Numbered from the stretch's first letter, positions 45,868-56,088 are shown. The stretch is 64,000 bases of DNA from Arsukibacterium indicum (GCF_019100565.1 NZ_JAHRID010000006.1:186001-250000), one strand, 5' to 3'. The notes: generated from the letters alone by a model not told the origin. Program-made: numbers and translations.

Positions 45868-46257
45868 TCAGGACTCATTTTTATCCGGCATCGCATGATG
45901 CTGTGCCGGGCTTCCTTCTTGCTGCCCCTGCTTAAGTTCCCGTTCGCCCCTGGTCCTCTCGATGGCTTGAAGCTGATGATGAAGTGCCGTTTTAATCAAC
46001 ATATGGGCACTGATTGGTGCGGTTATCAGCAGGAAAATAGTGATCAGTAGCTCATGTACACTGAGACTCTGTTGCAGACTAAAGTAAAAAATTGATCCCA
46101 GTAAAATACCACCCATGCCCAGCGTGGTAGCTTTAGTCGGACCATGTAGCCGCATAAAAAAGTCTGGCATCCGGGTTAAACCAATAGAACCTATTAACAC
46201 AAAACTGCCACCAAGCAACAAAAAAAACGCGACAGCCCATTCCATCCAATTTTGCAT
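45868..46257 (-). CDS. mrpG: Na+/H+ antiporter subunit G
   Basis: The 129-aa protein has three membrane helices with the MrpG pattern LLGGSFVLIGSIGLTRMPDFFMRLHGPTKATTLGMGG (contained across residues 16-52) and a variable hydrophilic tail rich in Glu and Gln. It is the last gene of the mrpA-CDEFG operon, 10 bp after mrpF, and converges with npr. Confidence 0.92.
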   Translation of the reverse strand: MQNWMEWAVAFFLLLGGSFVLIGSIGLTRMPDFFMRLHGPTKATTLGMGGILLGSIFYFSLQQSLSVHELLITIFLLITAPISAHMLIKTALHHQLQAIERTRGERELKQGQQEGSPAQHHAMPDKNES

Positions 46258-46267
46258 ATAGCTATTC

Positions 46268-46537
46268 CTATTCGATAATATCGCCGCGCAGTAAAAACTT
46301 ACAAACTGCTACAGTGCTGACGAATCCCAGCATTGCAATTAGCAGTGCTGCTTCAAAATAAAGTGGCGATCCCATTAGCAATCCATATAAAATGATAAGC
46401 GCAATACTGTTGATAAACATGGTATCCAGCGCCAGAATCCTGTCTGGCAGGCTGGGACCTATCAGTAAACGCCATAAATTCAGAAGTAACGCCAGACTAA
46501 TCATACCGAACACCAGAAATATTACCTGCTCTAACAT
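46268..46537 (-). CDS. mrpF: Na+/H+ antiporter subunit F
   Basis: The 89-aa protein has three predicted helices and the MrpF motif RLLIGPSLPDRILALDTM. It is needed for assembly of the multi-subunit Mrp antiporter. It overlaps mrpE by 7 bp. Confidence 0.92.
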   Translation of the reverse strand: MLEQVIFLVFGMISLALLLNLWRLLIGPSLPDRILALDTMFINSIALIILYGLLMGSPLYFEAALLIAMLGFVSTVAVCKFLLRGDIIE

Positions 46538-47067
46538 TGGAATATCTCCTTCAACGGGGTTTCATAGCGGTCTTTAATCGTCGCTATTAACTCTGCCTCA
46601 TCCTCTAAGTTCAGCACGTGGATTAACAGCCAGCGCTGGGTTATTTCTCCGCCATCCGGCTGTGTATCATGGCAGGGATACACATCGGCACTTACTGTAC
46701 CCGGTGTCATCGATACTGTACTGGCCAGAATCGTTATTGGCAGGTCATGTTGTAAATCCAATGGCATCCTGACAAAGGCCGGATTAAGGCGCCGCTGAGG
46801 GCCCAGGATTAAAACAGCCACCTGCGCATTGGCAGTGATAATGTCGCCAAACACCCGCAAAATATAACGTAGTGCCAGCAACGGTCGTTCGATTAATGGT
46901 TGCGGGTCACGGAATTTAGCACTGATCCAGGGGATAATTAAAGCCAGGATGGTGCCAAAAAATAAATGGAACACTTCAATACTTTGGTTCAGAAGCAACC
47001 AAACCAATAGCAATAACATACTGCGATAAGGCGTAGGTAACCAGCTAAAACGCGGCGTGACTCTCAT
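46531..47067 (-). CDS. mrpE: Na+/H+ antiporter subunit E
   Basis: The 178-aa protein has N-terminal membrane segments and the conserved MrpE segment PITILASTVSMTPGTVSADV followed by LLIHVLNLEDEAELIATIKDRYE. MrpE is an accessory membrane subunit. It overlaps mrpD by 4 bp and mrpF by 7 bp. Confidence 0.92.
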   Translation of the reverse strand: MRVTPRFSWLPTPYRSMLLLLVWLLLNQSIEVFHLFFGTILALIIPWISAKFRDPQPLIERPLLALRYILRVFGDIITANAQVAVLILGPQRRLNPAFVRMPLDLQHDLPITILASTVSMTPGTVSADVYPCHDTQPDGGEITQRWLLIHVLNLEDEAELIATIKDRYETPLKEIFQC

Positions 47068-48587
47068 GGTTGATCTCCAACTGTTGCCGTATCACCCAGA
47101 ATAATAGCAATACTACTTTGAATATCACGAATTTGTTCGGCTGCGGCAAACGACAGTTCGGTAAGGGGCCCGGCAAACACAACCATTAACGGCGCAGCGA
47201 GCAACAGCCAACCTAATGCGAAAGCCTGCAATGGCAGCACCCGCTCTGGCCCGGCTTCATTGCCACTAACCCGCCAGAACAGCACACTGCCGGCCCTGGC
47301 TAGTCCGATCAGTACCATAAGGCTGCTTAACAGCACAACTGACCATAAAAATATCTGCTGTACCGGCGAACTGGCTGCCTGCAGGATCATAAGCTTACCA
47401 ACAAAACCTGACAGCGGGGGTAAGCCCGCCACAGAGACAGCAGCTACGACAAACAGGCTACCAAGCAAAGCCGGTTGCGCCATTCGCCGGCCCGGTACTA
47501 ACCTGTCGCCAGCTTTGCCGCGCTGGGCACCTATGACATCAGCCAGCAGGAACAGCGCGCCACATACCAAAGTGGAATGCACGGTATAAAACAACACGGC
47601 AGACGTTGCCGCATTGCTTTGCAGGGCCACCAGGGTAACCAGAGTACCCACAGAGATAATCACCAGATTAGCGACCAGCTTTCTGAAATCCTGGCTTGCC
47701 AGAACCCCTATTGCTCCCAGCATAATAGTAGCCAGCCCCAACGGCCATAACCAGTCCGATGCCATGCCAGCCAGTGGACCTGCCTGCTCACCAAAAATCG
47801 TAGTGTAAACCCGTAATAAGGCATACACCCCAATTTTAGTCATAACAGCAAACAACGCCGCTACCGGCGGCGATGCCGCCGAATAAGTAGCAGGCAACCA
47901 AAATTGTAATGGTAAAATTGCCGCTTTTAATGCGAACACAATTAACAACAGCAAGCCGCCTGATTTAACCAGCATTAAATTTTCTGGCGGTAACTTTGCT
48001 ACCTGCACTGCCATATCAGCAATATTTAGCGTACCCAGGGTGCCATATAAAATGCCCAGCGAAAACAGAAACACCGCAGAGCCCGCCAGATTCAGTACCA
48101 CATAATGCACCGCAGCCTTGGTTTTATTTTTACCACCGGCGTGCACCAGCAAACCATAAGAAGCGATCAACAGCACTTCGAAAAATACAAACAGGTTAAA
48201 TAAATCGCCGGTTAAAAAAGCACCGTTAATACCCATCAACTGAAACTGGAACAGCGGATGGAAAAATGATCCCCGCTCGTCTTCGCCGGCACTGCCATAA
48301 CAAATAGCGCCCAGCGCCAGCACTGAGGTTAGGCACACCATACTGACACTGAAGATATCAGCGACCAGAATAATGCCAAAAGGCGGCTGCCAGGCACCTA
48401 AAGCATAGAACGAAACCCCTTCAGCCTGAGTTTGCCACAGCAGGCAACCTGTAAGGATAAGCAAAATAACCGTTGATATCATACTTACCCAGCGCCGGCG
48501 CATTGGTGAGTAATGAATAGGCGGCAGCATAATCAACAGCGCGGTAAAAATAGGCAGTAAAATTGGCGCGATAATTAAATGTGACAT
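47064..48587 (-). CDS. mrpD: Na+/H+ antiporter subunit D
   Basis: The 507-aa polytopic protein belongs to the NuoL/M/N-like proton-transfer subunits. It has GDLFNLFVFFEVLLIASYGLL with the conserved Glu, KAAILPLQFWLPATYSAASPPVAALFAVMTKIGVYALLR (split across helices 7-8) and LPPLSGFVGKLMI. It likely forms one of the ion channels of Mrp. It shares one base with mrpC. Confidence 0.94.
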   Translation of the reverse strand: MSHLIIAPILLPIFTALLIMLPPIHYSPMRRRWVSMISTVILLILTGCLLWQTQAEGVSFYALGAWQPPFGIILVADIFSVSMVCLTSVLALGAICYGSAGEDERGSFFHPLFQFQLMGINGAFLTGDLFNLFVFFEVLLIASYGLLVHAGGKNKTKAAVHYVVLNLAGSAVFLFSLGILYGTLGTLNIADMAVQVAKLPPENLMLVKSGGLLLLIVFALKAAILPLQFWLPATYSAASPPVAALFAVMTKIGVYALLRVYTTIFGEQAGPLAGMASDWLWPLGLATIMLGAIGVLASQDFRKLVANLVIISVGTLVTLVALQSNAATSAVLFYTVHSTLVCGALFLLADVIGAQRGKAGDRLVPGRRMAQPALLGSLFVVAAVSVAGLPPLSGFVGKLMILQAASSPVQQIFLWSVVLLSSLMVLIGLARAGSVLFWRVSGNEAGPERVLPLQAFALGWLLLAAPLMVVFAGPLTELSFAAAEQIRDIQSSIAIILGDTATVGDQP

Positions 48588-48940
48588 TACCGGCTCTCCT
48601 TCCGACTACTTTCATTACCGGGCAATTTGCCATCAACATGGTCGTTACCTAAGTCGGCTCGGGCCCGGATTGCCAGAATGACCAGATAAGCCGTCATTGC
48701 AAACCCAATTACTATAGCGGTAAGCACCAGCGCCTGAGGTAAAGGATCTGCATAGTTATCGGTTGTACCGAGCACTGCTGCGCCCTGTAACGTCAGCCTG
48801 CCAGAAGAAAACAGGAATAAGTTAACGGCATAAGAGAGCATTGTCAGACCCACCACCACCGGGAATGTGCGGCCCCGAAGCAGTAAGAACACACCACAAG
48901 CGGTAAGAAACCCAATACAACCTGCAAGTAAGCTTTCCAT
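48587..48940 (-). CDS. mrpC: Na+/H+ antiporter subunit C
   Basis: The 117-aa protein has three helices and is homologous to NuoK, with the segment GLTMLSYAVNLFLFSSGRL and TDNYADPLPQALVLTAIVIGFAMTAY. It lies between mrpA and mrpD with single-base junctions on each side, so the three are translationally coupled. Confidence 0.93.
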   Translation of the reverse strand: MESLLAGCIGFLTACGVFLLLRGRTFPVVVGLTMLSYAVNLFLFSSGRLTLQGAAVLGTTDNYADPLPQALVLTAIVIGFAMTAYLVILAIRARADLGNDHVDGKLPGNESSRKESR

Positions 48941-51735
48941 TAAATGCTCTCCGTATGCACTGGCCGATGACTGGTTGTCATCTTACCTAAACTTGCCAGA
49001 ATCAGCATGGTAGACCCCACTACGGTAATATAAACCCCGGCATCAAACGCTATAGCGCTTGCCAGTTCAACTTTACCCAGTAACGGAATATCAAAATAGT
49101 CAAACCAGGACGTTAAAAATGGCTTATTAAACAACCAGCTGGCAACACCGGTAACCAACGCCACCATCAACCCGACTGCAACAACCCGCTGATACTCAAT
49201 ATTCATCCGGCTTTTCACCCACTCTACCCCATGGGCAATATATTGCAGGATCAAAGCAACAGCCGTAACCAGACCAGCAATAAAACCACCACCCGGCAGA
49301 TTATGGCCACGGAAGAAAATGAACACAGACACCATCAGTGCCAATGGTAATAAACTCTGCGACACCGTTGCCAGTAATACCGGGTGTCGTTCCAGTGCCC
49401 AGGGCCGCCCTTCACCATCACTGCTTGGTTTGAACACCGGTATCCGCGTCAGTAATTTGAAAATCCCCAGCGAGGCAATACCCAACACCGCTATCTCACC
49501 AAAAGTATCAAAGCCCCGGAAATCGACCAGGATAACATTCACGACATTCGTCCCGCCGCCACCGGTTTTAGAGTTCGCCAGGAAAAAGTCAGAAATAGTA
49601 CTAAATGGCCGGGTCATAATGGCATAGCTGATGCTGCCAATAACAACCCCGACCATGCTTGCCAGACCAATATCTCTGATCACCCGGGTGGGGCTGGATT
49701 GCTTGGGCGTTTTATGCGGCAGGAAAAATAATGCCAGCATCAGCAGGATGATTGTCACCACCTCTACTGACAGTTGAGTAAGCGCTAAGTCGGGTGCTGA
49801 AAACCGGGTAAAGGCAATTGACACCATAAGCCCCACCACCGAGATCATCAGCAGCGCCACTACCCTTTGCCGGTGAAATACCACTGTCGCGAAAGCGCTG
49901 ATTAGCAACATTGCCGCCCCTGTGGCGTTAACGGCATCGACAGGTAATTCAGGCCGACCGCCAAACAAGGTATCGAGTTGCAGTAGTGGCAACCCGGCCA
50001 GCACAACCACACCCATTAATAAAAATACCAGATAGCGTTGCAATGAACCATTATCCAGCCAGCTGTATAGTTGCTGGCAGTGTTTAACCAGAACTTTCAT
50101 TATCGATTCAAAAGTAGTAATCGCATCAACTCCGGGCAGAGTATTCTGAAAGTCGAACAAGTGTTTGCGGTTAATGTAAATTAACGCGCCACCGGCCAGG
50201 GCGACAATACTCATCAGCAATGCAACATTAAAACCATGCCAGATAGCCAGGCTGTATTCAGGCACCTCAGTCCCCAGCACGGCAAAAGATGCGGCATGCA
50301 GCAAATCACCCACAATATAACCCGGTGCAACACCAACCAGAATACACAGTACCACGAGCACCTCAACCGGCATCCGCATATAACGTGGTGGCTCATGCGG
50401 GGTTTTGGTCAGCCCTTTAGGCTTGCCATTAAAAAACACATCGTGAATAAAGCGGGTTGAGTATGCTACTGAGAAAATCCCGGCCACTGTCGCCAGTACT
50501 GGAATTATCCAGGATAACGAGCCCAGCAGATGCTGTTGCAGGGTTTCGACAAAAAACATTTCTTTCGACAAAAACCCGTTTAGTAACGGCACCCCGGCCA
50601 TCGCTGCTGCAGCGACCATTGCCAGGGTGGCGGTGATCGGCATAAAGTGCCATAAACCATTGAGTTTACGCATATCACGCGAACCTGACTCATGATCAAT
50701 TATACCGGCAGCCATAAACAGTGACGCTTTAAATGTAGCATGGTTAATAATATGGAATACCCCGGCCACTGCTGCCAGATCAGTACCCATACCAAATAAC
50801 AATGTAATCAGCCCCAGATGGCTAATAGTAGAGTAAGCAAGCAGACCTTTCAGATCGTGTTTAAACAGCGCCAGATAAGCCCCAACCAGCAACGTGGTTA
50901 AACCGGTCATACTTACCAGCAAAAACCATAAATCGGTACCTGCCATTGCCGGATAGAACCGGGCCAGCAGAAAAATACCGGCTTTTACCATTGTTGCCGA
51001 GTGCAAATAGGCGCTAACCGGAGTAGGCGCTGCCATGGCATTAGGTAACCAGAAATGAAAAGGGAACTGAGCTGATTTAGTAAAGCAACCAAGCAGAAAT
51101 AACACCAGAACCAGCGGATACCAGCCGTGCTGCTGAATAACAGCGCCACTGGCCAGAATAACATCCAAATCGTAACTACCGGTGATCTGCCCCAGCAACA
51201 ACAGGGCTGCCAGCAAACATAAGCCTCCTGCGCCGGTCACCGTCAACGCCATCCTGGCGCCTCGTCTGGCTTCTGACTTATGCCACCAGTAACTGATGAG
51301 TAAGAAGGAGCTGATACTGGTTAATTCCCAGAACAACCAGAGTTGTAACACATTATTAGATAAAACAATGCCCATCATAGCAGTCATAAACAGCATCAGA
51401 TAAGCATAAAACCGTGGCATCGAATCTTGTTCAGATAAATAGTAACGGGCGTATAAAATGATCAGTAAGCCAATCCCCAGGATCAGCAAACTAAACAGAA
51501 ATGCCAACCCGTCCAGCCTGATACTGATATCCAGGCCCAGCAACGGTATCCACCCCAGGGTATAACGTAAACTTTCTCCGGCAAACACTGCGCTGCCGTA
51601 ATACAGTAATATCATCAGGGCAAAGGCTGGCGGAACCGCAGTTGCCATCGCACATGCACTGCGGCGCCAGTTGGCCGTAAGCACTGGCACCAGAGTACCT
51701 AGCAGGGGAAGTAATAGTATCCATAACAATGTCAT
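48940..51735 (-). CDS. mrpA: Na+/H+ antiporter subunit A fused to subunit B
   Basis: With the ATG at 51735 the protein is 931 aa. Residues 1-500 form a NuoL-like antiporter domain ([60 protein letters not shown] in two parts). A DUF4040-type region follows (about 610-690), and the last 140 residues are an MrpB domain ([20 protein letters not shown]). The A-B fusion defines a group 2 six-gene Mrp operon. The longer frame to 51840 adds a hydrophilic tail without support and is rejected. Mrp expels Na+ for protons and supports salt and alkali tolerance. Confidence 0.93.
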   Translation of the reverse strand: MTLLWILLLPLLGTLVPVLTANWRRSACAMATAVPPAFALMILLYYGSAVFAGESLRYTLGWIPLLGLDISIRLDGLAFLFSLLILGIGLLIILYARYYLSEQDSMPRFYAYLMLFMTAMMGIVLSNNVLQLWLFWELTSISSFLLISYWWHKSEARRGARMALTVTGAGGLCLLAALLLLGQITGSYDLDVILASGAVIQQHGWYPLVLVLFLLGCFTKSAQFPFHFWLPNAMAAPTPVSAYLHSATMVKAGIFLLARFYPAMAGTDLWFLLVSMTGLTTLLVGAYLALFKHDLKGLLAYSTISHLGLITLLFGMGTDLAAVAGVFHIINHATFKASLFMAAGIIDHESGSRDMRKLNGLWHFMPITATLAMVAAAAMAGVPLLNGFLSKEMFFVETLQQHLLGSLSWIIPVLATVAGIFSVAYSTRFIHDVFFNGKPKGLTKTPHEPPRYMRMPVEVLVVLCILVGVAPGYIVGDLLHAASFAVLGTEVPEYSLAIWHGFNVALLMSIVALAGGALIYINRKHLFDFQNTLPGVDAITTFESIMKVLVKHCQQLYSWLDNGSLQRYLVFLLMGVVVLAGLPLLQLDTLFGGRPELPVDAVNATGAAMLLISAFATVVFHRQRVVALLMISVVGLMVSIAFTRFSAPDLALTQLSVEVVTIILLMLALFFLPHKTPKQSSPTRVIRDIGLASMVGVVIGSISYAIMTRPFSTISDFFLANSKTGGGGTNVVNVILVDFRGFDTFGEIAVLGIASLGIFKLLTRIPVFKPSSDGEGRPWALERHPVLLATVSQSLLPLALMVSVFIFFRGHNLPGGGFIAGLVTAVALILQYIAHGVEWVKSRMNIEYQRVVAVGLMVALVTGVASWLFNKPFLTSWFDYFDIPLLGKVELASAIAFDAGVYITVVGSTMLILASLGKMTTSHRPVHTESI

Positions 51736-52058
51736 AGCGTCGTTGCTTCCTTTACAAAAAGGCCAGAAATCAGCAAAAATTATAATGTGTGGCCTGCAGG
51801 TTAAGTGTAATTTATAAGACCAACCCGCGACGGATATCAACCACCTGAAAATGAAACCGGCTTGCTACCGGCCATGCATCAAAACTTATTTGAATTTTTA
51901 GCAATATTTATACCGGTAAGTGGCCGGAATGTCTATTAAAGTCGGAATAGCTACCAGCGAAATACCGGTAACATTTTTTCAGGATTATCCTTTTTTTAAT
52001 TTAAAAAAGTGCTTGAATAAGGTATTACTAGGCTCTTAACTTTTTTCAGGATAACGCT
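51736..52058. other. Intergenic region between mrpA and the small HTH gene
   Basis: These 323 bp contain no credible gene. They should hold the divergent promoters of the mrp operon and the HTH gene. Visible elements are a CCGG-rich inverted repeat near 51858-51872, an AT palindrome TTTTTTAA-T-TTAAAAAA at 51992-52008, and a direct repeat TTTTTTCAGGAT near 51975 and 52043, the second copy containing the ribosome-binding site of the HTH gene. Confidence 0.5.
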
Positions 52059-52241
52059 ATGTCACTCATGTCGGTACAACAGGTTGCAGAGTTCCTTGGA
52101 ATCCCGGATATCCGGGTAGAACGGTTAGCCAGGGAAAATTTGCTGGTTGCCACAGATAAAGACGACAGTGGCAAACCATTGTTTAATGAAGATGATGTCA
52201 AACGTTATAAAGTACTGGCAGAGCGGTTAGGCGGATTGTAA
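52059..52241 (+). CDS. Small helix-turn-helix DNA-binding protein
   Basis: This 60-aa protein resembles a stand-alone MerR/excisionase-type winged helix: SVQQVAEFLGIPDIRVERLARENLL is the helix-turn-helix, and PLFNEDDVKRYKVLAERLGG is the wing and last helix. There is no effector domain. AGGA lies seven bases before the ATG. The gene is monocistronic, preceded by an AT-rich palindrome, and overlaps the end of the convergent kinase gene by 15 bp. No integrase is nearby, so an excisionase role is unlikely. Its target is unknown; autoregulation or control of the divergent mrp operon is possible. Confidence 0.7.
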   Translation: MSLMSVQQVAEFLGIPDIRVERLARENLLVATDKDDSGKPLFNEDDVKRYKVLAERLGGL

Positions 52242-53123
52242 CGCTAACTGTTTAGCAAGTTGCTGACGCCAGTGTTGGGTCAGCGACTCGCTTTCACTCA
52301 GGCTGACCTGCAGCTTCAAATACCACAACCAGCAAAATCCGCTGAAAACGGCTTTTGCCAGTAACAACTTTTCCCTGTGCAGTGCCGCTGTTTCACAACA
52401 CTCTGTCCGGTGTTGCCGGTAGGTTGTCATCAACGTTTGCTCTGTAGTGTCAGACAACTGAAAATTAAGTGACACCGCGGCTAAATCAAGACAACTGTCA
52501 GCTAGCTGTGCATATTCAAAATCCAATAACCATAGCGCATCGTCAGCCCATAGCATATTGCCGGCATGCAGATCGAGATGACACAACACCAAATCTGCCG
52601 GTAACGCCTGATACTGTTTCGCGGCTGCCAGCAATTGCTTGAAAAGTGCTTGATCAGCAGCATCTAAAGCCTGCCGGACAGGCTTAACCAATTGATGCAG
52701 ATAGCTTACTGGTTGCAAAACTGCGGTTTGTACTGGCAGCTGATGTAAGGTTGCAAGAGTTGATGCAAGTATCGGCATCGATTGCCCGGTAAGCAAAAAT
52801 TCCTCACCATCGGCTATAAACTCGCTTATCAGAACCTGCAAATGATTATTTAAACACAATGGTGCTGGTGCAATACCGGCAACAGCTGCGGCATGCTGAC
52901 AACGCAATTCCTGCTGACGGCAAACTGCGCTGCTGACCGGATAACGCCGCACAGCATAAAGGCCGCGGCGTGTTTCAACCCGGTAATTCAGATTAAGGTC
53001 ACCATTAGACAAGGGGGAAATAGCGAGCGGTGGGTGGCCGGCAAAAAACTCAAGATGCCGGCACAATGCAGTTATCTGGCTGGCAGCACCAGTTGGGGTT
53101 GCTGTTGATAGTTCGCCCGCCAT
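52227..53123 (-). CDS. Aminoglycoside-phosphotransferase-fold kinase, probable thiamine kinase
   Basis: The 298-aa protein has the APH/choline kinase pattern: LSNGDLNLNYRVETRRGLYAV (nucleotide loop and strand), Brenner motif LCHLDLHAGNML with catalytic Asp and Asn, and LLDFEYAQL with the metal-binding Asp. The E. coli relative ThiK phosphorylates thiamine. It is the last gene of a TPP-riboswitch operon with transporter genes, which supports thiamine as substrate. The ATG at 53123 has AGGA eight bases upstream and lies 52 bp inside pnuC. A choline or homoserine kinase role cannot be excluded from sequence alone. Confidence 0.72.
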   Translation of the reverse strand: MAGELSTATPTGAASQITALCRHLEFFAGHPPLAISPLSNGDLNLNYRVETRRGLYAVRRYPVSSAVCRQQELRCQHAAAVAGIAPAPLCLNNHLQVLISEFIADGEEFLLTGQSMPILASTLATLHQLPVQTAVLQPVSYLHQLVKPVRQALDAADQALFKQLLAAAKQYQALPADLVLCHLDLHAGNMLWADDALWLLDFEYAQLADSCLDLAAVSLNFQLSDTTEQTLMTTYRQHRTECCETAALHREKLLLAKAVFSGFCWLWYLKLQVSLSESESLTQHWRQQLAKQLALQSA

Positions 53124-53701
53124 ATAAAATATCCTGCCATCGCAATAATGGTATACAGCATAAACAACAGGGTCAGAAAATACAGATGTTTTTGTGCATA
53201 CACATAAATTGATACCGCATCTATCACCACCCAGTATAACCAGTTCGACACCAGCTTCCGGGCAACCAGCCAGGTGGCCATAACGCTGAATGCGGTAGTT
53301 TGCGCGTCGAGGTAAGCAAAGTCAGCCCGGGTATAATTCGCCATCAGGTAACCCAGCACCAGTCCAATGCTGCCGGTTAACGCAATTAACTGCAGATGCC
53401 GGCGCCAGGGCCACTCAGAGACTTTATTCGCACCATGATGCTGGTATTTCAGCTGTTGCCAGCGCCACCAGCCATATAGTGCCATAGCAGCATAGTATAA
53501 CTGCAACAGTGCATCAGACAGTAATGCCGAATCCCACATAATATGAGTAAATAATATAGTGCTTAGTAATGCTGCCGGCCAGCACCAGAGGCTCTGGCGC
53601 ATGGCCAGTATTACGTAGGCCAGCGCCAGCAAGGTTGCCAGCAGCTCAAGACTATGCATCAACTGCCATTGATCCAGCGCATTACTAAGCCAGAGCATCA
53701 T
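53072..53701 (-). CDS. pnuT: PnuC-family transporter, probable thiamine transporter PnuT
   Basis: The 209-aa protein has about seven helices and PnuC motifs WCWPAALLSTILFTHIMWDSA, LYYAAMALYGWWRW and NWLYWVVIDAVSIYVYAQKHLYFLTLLFMLY (in two adjacent helices). PnuC proteins move nicotinamide riboside by facilitated diffusion followed by phosphorylation. The PnuT branch carries thiamine and is typically under TPP control. The riboswitch, the thiamine-binding-like gene upstream (ATGA overlap) and the kinase downstream favour PnuT. Confidence 0.82.
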   Translation of the reverse strand: MMLWLSNALDQWQLMHSLELLATLLALAYVILAMRQSLWCWPAALLSTILFTHIMWDSALLSDALLQLYYAAMALYGWWRWQQLKYQHHGANKVSEWPWRRHLQLIALTGSIGLVLGYLMANYTRADFAYLDAQTTAFSVMATWLVARKLVSNWLYWVVIDAVSIYVYAQKHLYFLTLLFMLYTIIAMAGYFIWRANYQQQPQLVLPAR

Positions 53702-53946
53702 GGCTGCAAATCACCATGAATAAACTTACAGACAAATACCACCTTGCCATATTGAGCGAAAGACGCCTTAATACAGTCTTGCAGCGCCTGCATCACCTGA
53801 TCATAGTCACCAAATAACTGCGTGCTCATGGTATTAGTAATAACCCGGATATCCGGATACTGGTTCAACTGCTCAATAAAGCCTTTTATCGGCCCGATAT
53901 AATCCTCTGCCAGAGGGTATTTACTGATTTCTACTGATAATTTCAT
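53698..53946 (-). CDS. Small YkoF/MTH1187-like thiamine-binding protein
   Basis: The 82-aa protein (MKLSVEISKYPLAEDYIGPI, VITNTMSTQLFGDYDQVMQAL, GKVVFVCKFIHGD) matches the ferredoxin-like fold of the Thiamine_BP family (COG0011, YkoF half-domain). These small proteins bind thiamine or hydroxymethylpyrimidine and are often encoded in TPP-controlled operons. It has no signal peptide, so it should act in the cytosol. It overlaps pnuT by 4 bp and follows the receptor by 27 bp. Its exact role is unknown. Confidence 0.72.
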   Translation of the reverse strand: MKLSVEISKYPLAEDYIGPIKGFIEQLNQYPDIRVITNTMSTQLFGDYDQVMQALQDCIKASFAQYGKVVFVCKFIHGDLQP

Positions 53947-53973
53947 CTCAACTCCGCTTTTTTCGTCGTAACG

Positions 53974-56088
53974 TTAAAATTGGTAGCTGGCGCTCAGGCC
54001 TACCCGGCGTGGTTCAGCAAACTGCTCATACACATGTGGCTCATAGCCATCGCGTGGGTCATTGCCGAAGTAAAAACCCCGTACGCCAACATCCTGATCC
54101 AGCGCATTGCGACTCCATATTGCCAACTGCCATTGCTGCAGCTGGTAATTTAATCGCAGATTAAGTAACTCGTAGCGGCTGGAGCGGGCGTTATGGCCAT
54201 CAGAATAATAAAAACTGTCTTTACCCTGCAGCCCGACATTAAACGTCACGGTATCACTAAGATACCAGTCAGCCGCTACACTGTAGCTGAACCGTGGTGC
54301 CTGTGCCTGCTCGCGACCGCTGAAATCCTCACCATCAATGGTCACGTAGTTACCCAGTTTTGTTTTCAGCCAGCTGGCATTTACCATTAGTGCCAGTTGT
54401 GGGTGCAGTTGCAAGCGATTTTCAATTTCAATACCGTAGTTACGACCGCTGCCGGCGTTATCAATAAAACCGGCAAATTGCGGTCCGCTGTCCGGGTTCA
54501 GCCAGCCTTTAACCTGCATATCTTCGCGCCACATGTAAAAAGCGGCGACCCGGGTTACCAGGCTTTGATCAAGGGCCGTGCCTTTTACCCCAAACTCAGC
54601 GTTATAAAGGGTTTCCGGAGCAAAACTGGCTTTGCTCTGTAATTCACTTAAATTGTCATCTGCCGCTTTGGCCAGGGCATCACCATTTACACCGCCGGCT
54701 TTATAACCACGTGACGCCAACAGATAGATTAGTGCCTGCGGGCCTGGCTGATAATTCAGGCTAAGCTTAGCGCCCCACATAGTGTCACTGTTACTTATCT
54801 GGTTGGCACTACTGTCAGCGTACTCATCTTCATAGCGTTCCAGCCGCACGCCCGAAACGAGAGTCAAACGCTCGGTTAGCGGTGAACTCAGTTCAGAGTA
54901 GAGCGCCAGATTACTGCGGTTCAGGGCACTGGCAAAAGTATCGGCCTGCCACAAATCCCAGTTCCAGAACTGACGGATTAAATCAAACTCTTTGCTGGCC
55001 GCATAAATCCCCAGTACCCAGTCGCTGCTCCCAAGCCGGCCGGCATCAGTAGAAACCAGCCGGTAATCCAGGGTCAACTGTTCGCGATCCCGTAAATAAC
55101 GGTCAGTCGTTGAATATTCATCGGGGTGCAGCCCCACATAGCTCCAGTCTTCATCAAAACCATAGTCCATGCTGGCATCCAGCCAACTAAGCTGGCCATG
55201 TAATCTGGCAAAAGATAAGCCAGCATAATCTGCCTGCAGAGCCAGCGCCTTGCTGTGCAGTTTATCCTGGCCGGGTTCATCAGACAGCGTTGTCCGATCA
55301 CGGTCCAGTGAAAAGGCATCGTAACCATTGTCCTGATCTACCAGATGGCTGACCAGTTGCAGTTTAAGATCGGCAGTCGCCTGAAAAGACAGCTTAAAAC
55401 GACCGGTAAACTCGTCAATATTGTTGGTATCATCACGGTTTAGGAAGCGATTCTCAATAAAACCGTCTGAAACCTGTTGCTCCAGCGACAAACTGTAGCC
55501 CCACGTTGAATTGATAGCATTGCTGAACTGGCCGGCCAGCTGATAGCTGTCGTAATTGGCTACTGTCAGGCTGGCTTTACCCTCGGCACTGTCGGTTGGG
55601 CCTTTTGTAGTAAGGTTAAGCATGCCGGCCAGCGCATTGGCGCCAAAGCGGGTGGCTTCTGGTCCGCGAAACACTTCAAACTGGGCAATATCGCTGATGC
55701 CACTGATGCCAAGACCCGAATAATCAATGCCATCAATCAGAATACCCACCGACGGATTAATCGTATCGACAAACTCACTGCGCTCGCCAATGCCGCGCAC
55801 CTGAATAAACCGCCCGCGAGAGGCACCGGCACTGAAATTAACGTTGGCAAACTGATTTAACAATTGGTCAAGATGCTGCACCGACTGGCGCTGTACATCT
55901 TCGGCAGTCACCACGGTGACACTGCCCGCCAGCTGGCCAGCAGTTTGGCGGCGAAAATCGCCCTGCACAGTAATACGCTCAATAGCAGTATCAACAGAGG
56001 CTTCGCTGGTTTGAGCAAACACCGATACAGACGCGGCACAAAGCGCTGTAACTACAGCAGTCGAAAGTACAGATGGGGAAAAACGCAT
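53974..56088 (-). CDS. TonB-dependent receptor, probable thiamine receptor (Omr1-like)
   Basis: With the ATG at 56088 the protein is 704 aa. It has a signal peptide ending at VSVFAQT, a TonB-box-like ERITVQGDF, a plug with VQHLDQLLNQFANVNFSAGA and FEVFRGPEATRFGANALAG, and a barrel ending in SASYQF. GGAGAG nine bases upstream supports this start over the ATG at 56106. It is the first gene after a TPP riboswitch, and TPP-controlled receptors (Omr1) are known in Alteromonadales. It should bring thiamine or a precursor across the outer membrane. Confidence 0.85.
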   Translation of the reverse strand: MRFSPSVLSTAVVTALCAASVSVFAQTSEASVDTAIERITVQGDFRRQTAGQLAGSVTVVTAEDVQRQSVQHLDQLLNQFANVNFSAGASRGRFIQVRGIGERSEFVDTINPSVGILIDGIDYSGLGISGISDIAQFEVFRGPEATRFGANALAGMLNLTTKGPTDSAEGKASLTVANYDSYQLAGQFSNAINSTWGYSLSLEQQVSDGFIENRFLNRDDTNNIDEFTGRFKLSFQATADLKLQLVSHLVDQDNGYDAFSLDRDRTTLSDEPGQDKLHSKALALQADYAGLSFARLHGQLSWLDASMDYGFDEDWSYVGLHPDEYSTTDRYLRDREQLTLDYRLVSTDAGRLGSSDWVLGIYAASKEFDLIRQFWNWDLWQADTFASALNRSNLALYSELSSPLTERLTLVSGVRLERYEDEYADSSANQISNSDTMWGAKLSLNYQPGPQALIYLLASRGYKAGGVNGDALAKAADDNLSELQSKASFAPETLYNAEFGVKGTALDQSLVTRVAAFYMWREDMQVKGWLNPDSGPQFAGFIDNAGSGRNYGIEIENRLQLHPQLALMVNASWLKTKLGNYVTIDGEDFSGREQAQAPRFSYSVAADWYLSDTVTFNVGLQGKDSFYYSDGHNARSSRYELLNLRLNYQLQQWQLAIWSRNALDQDVGVRGFYFGNDPRDGYEPHVYEQFAEPRRVGLSASYQF

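Noticed and set aside
52059-52241. Phage excisionase
   Set aside because: The fold fits, but no integrase or direct-repeat attachment sites are in the window.
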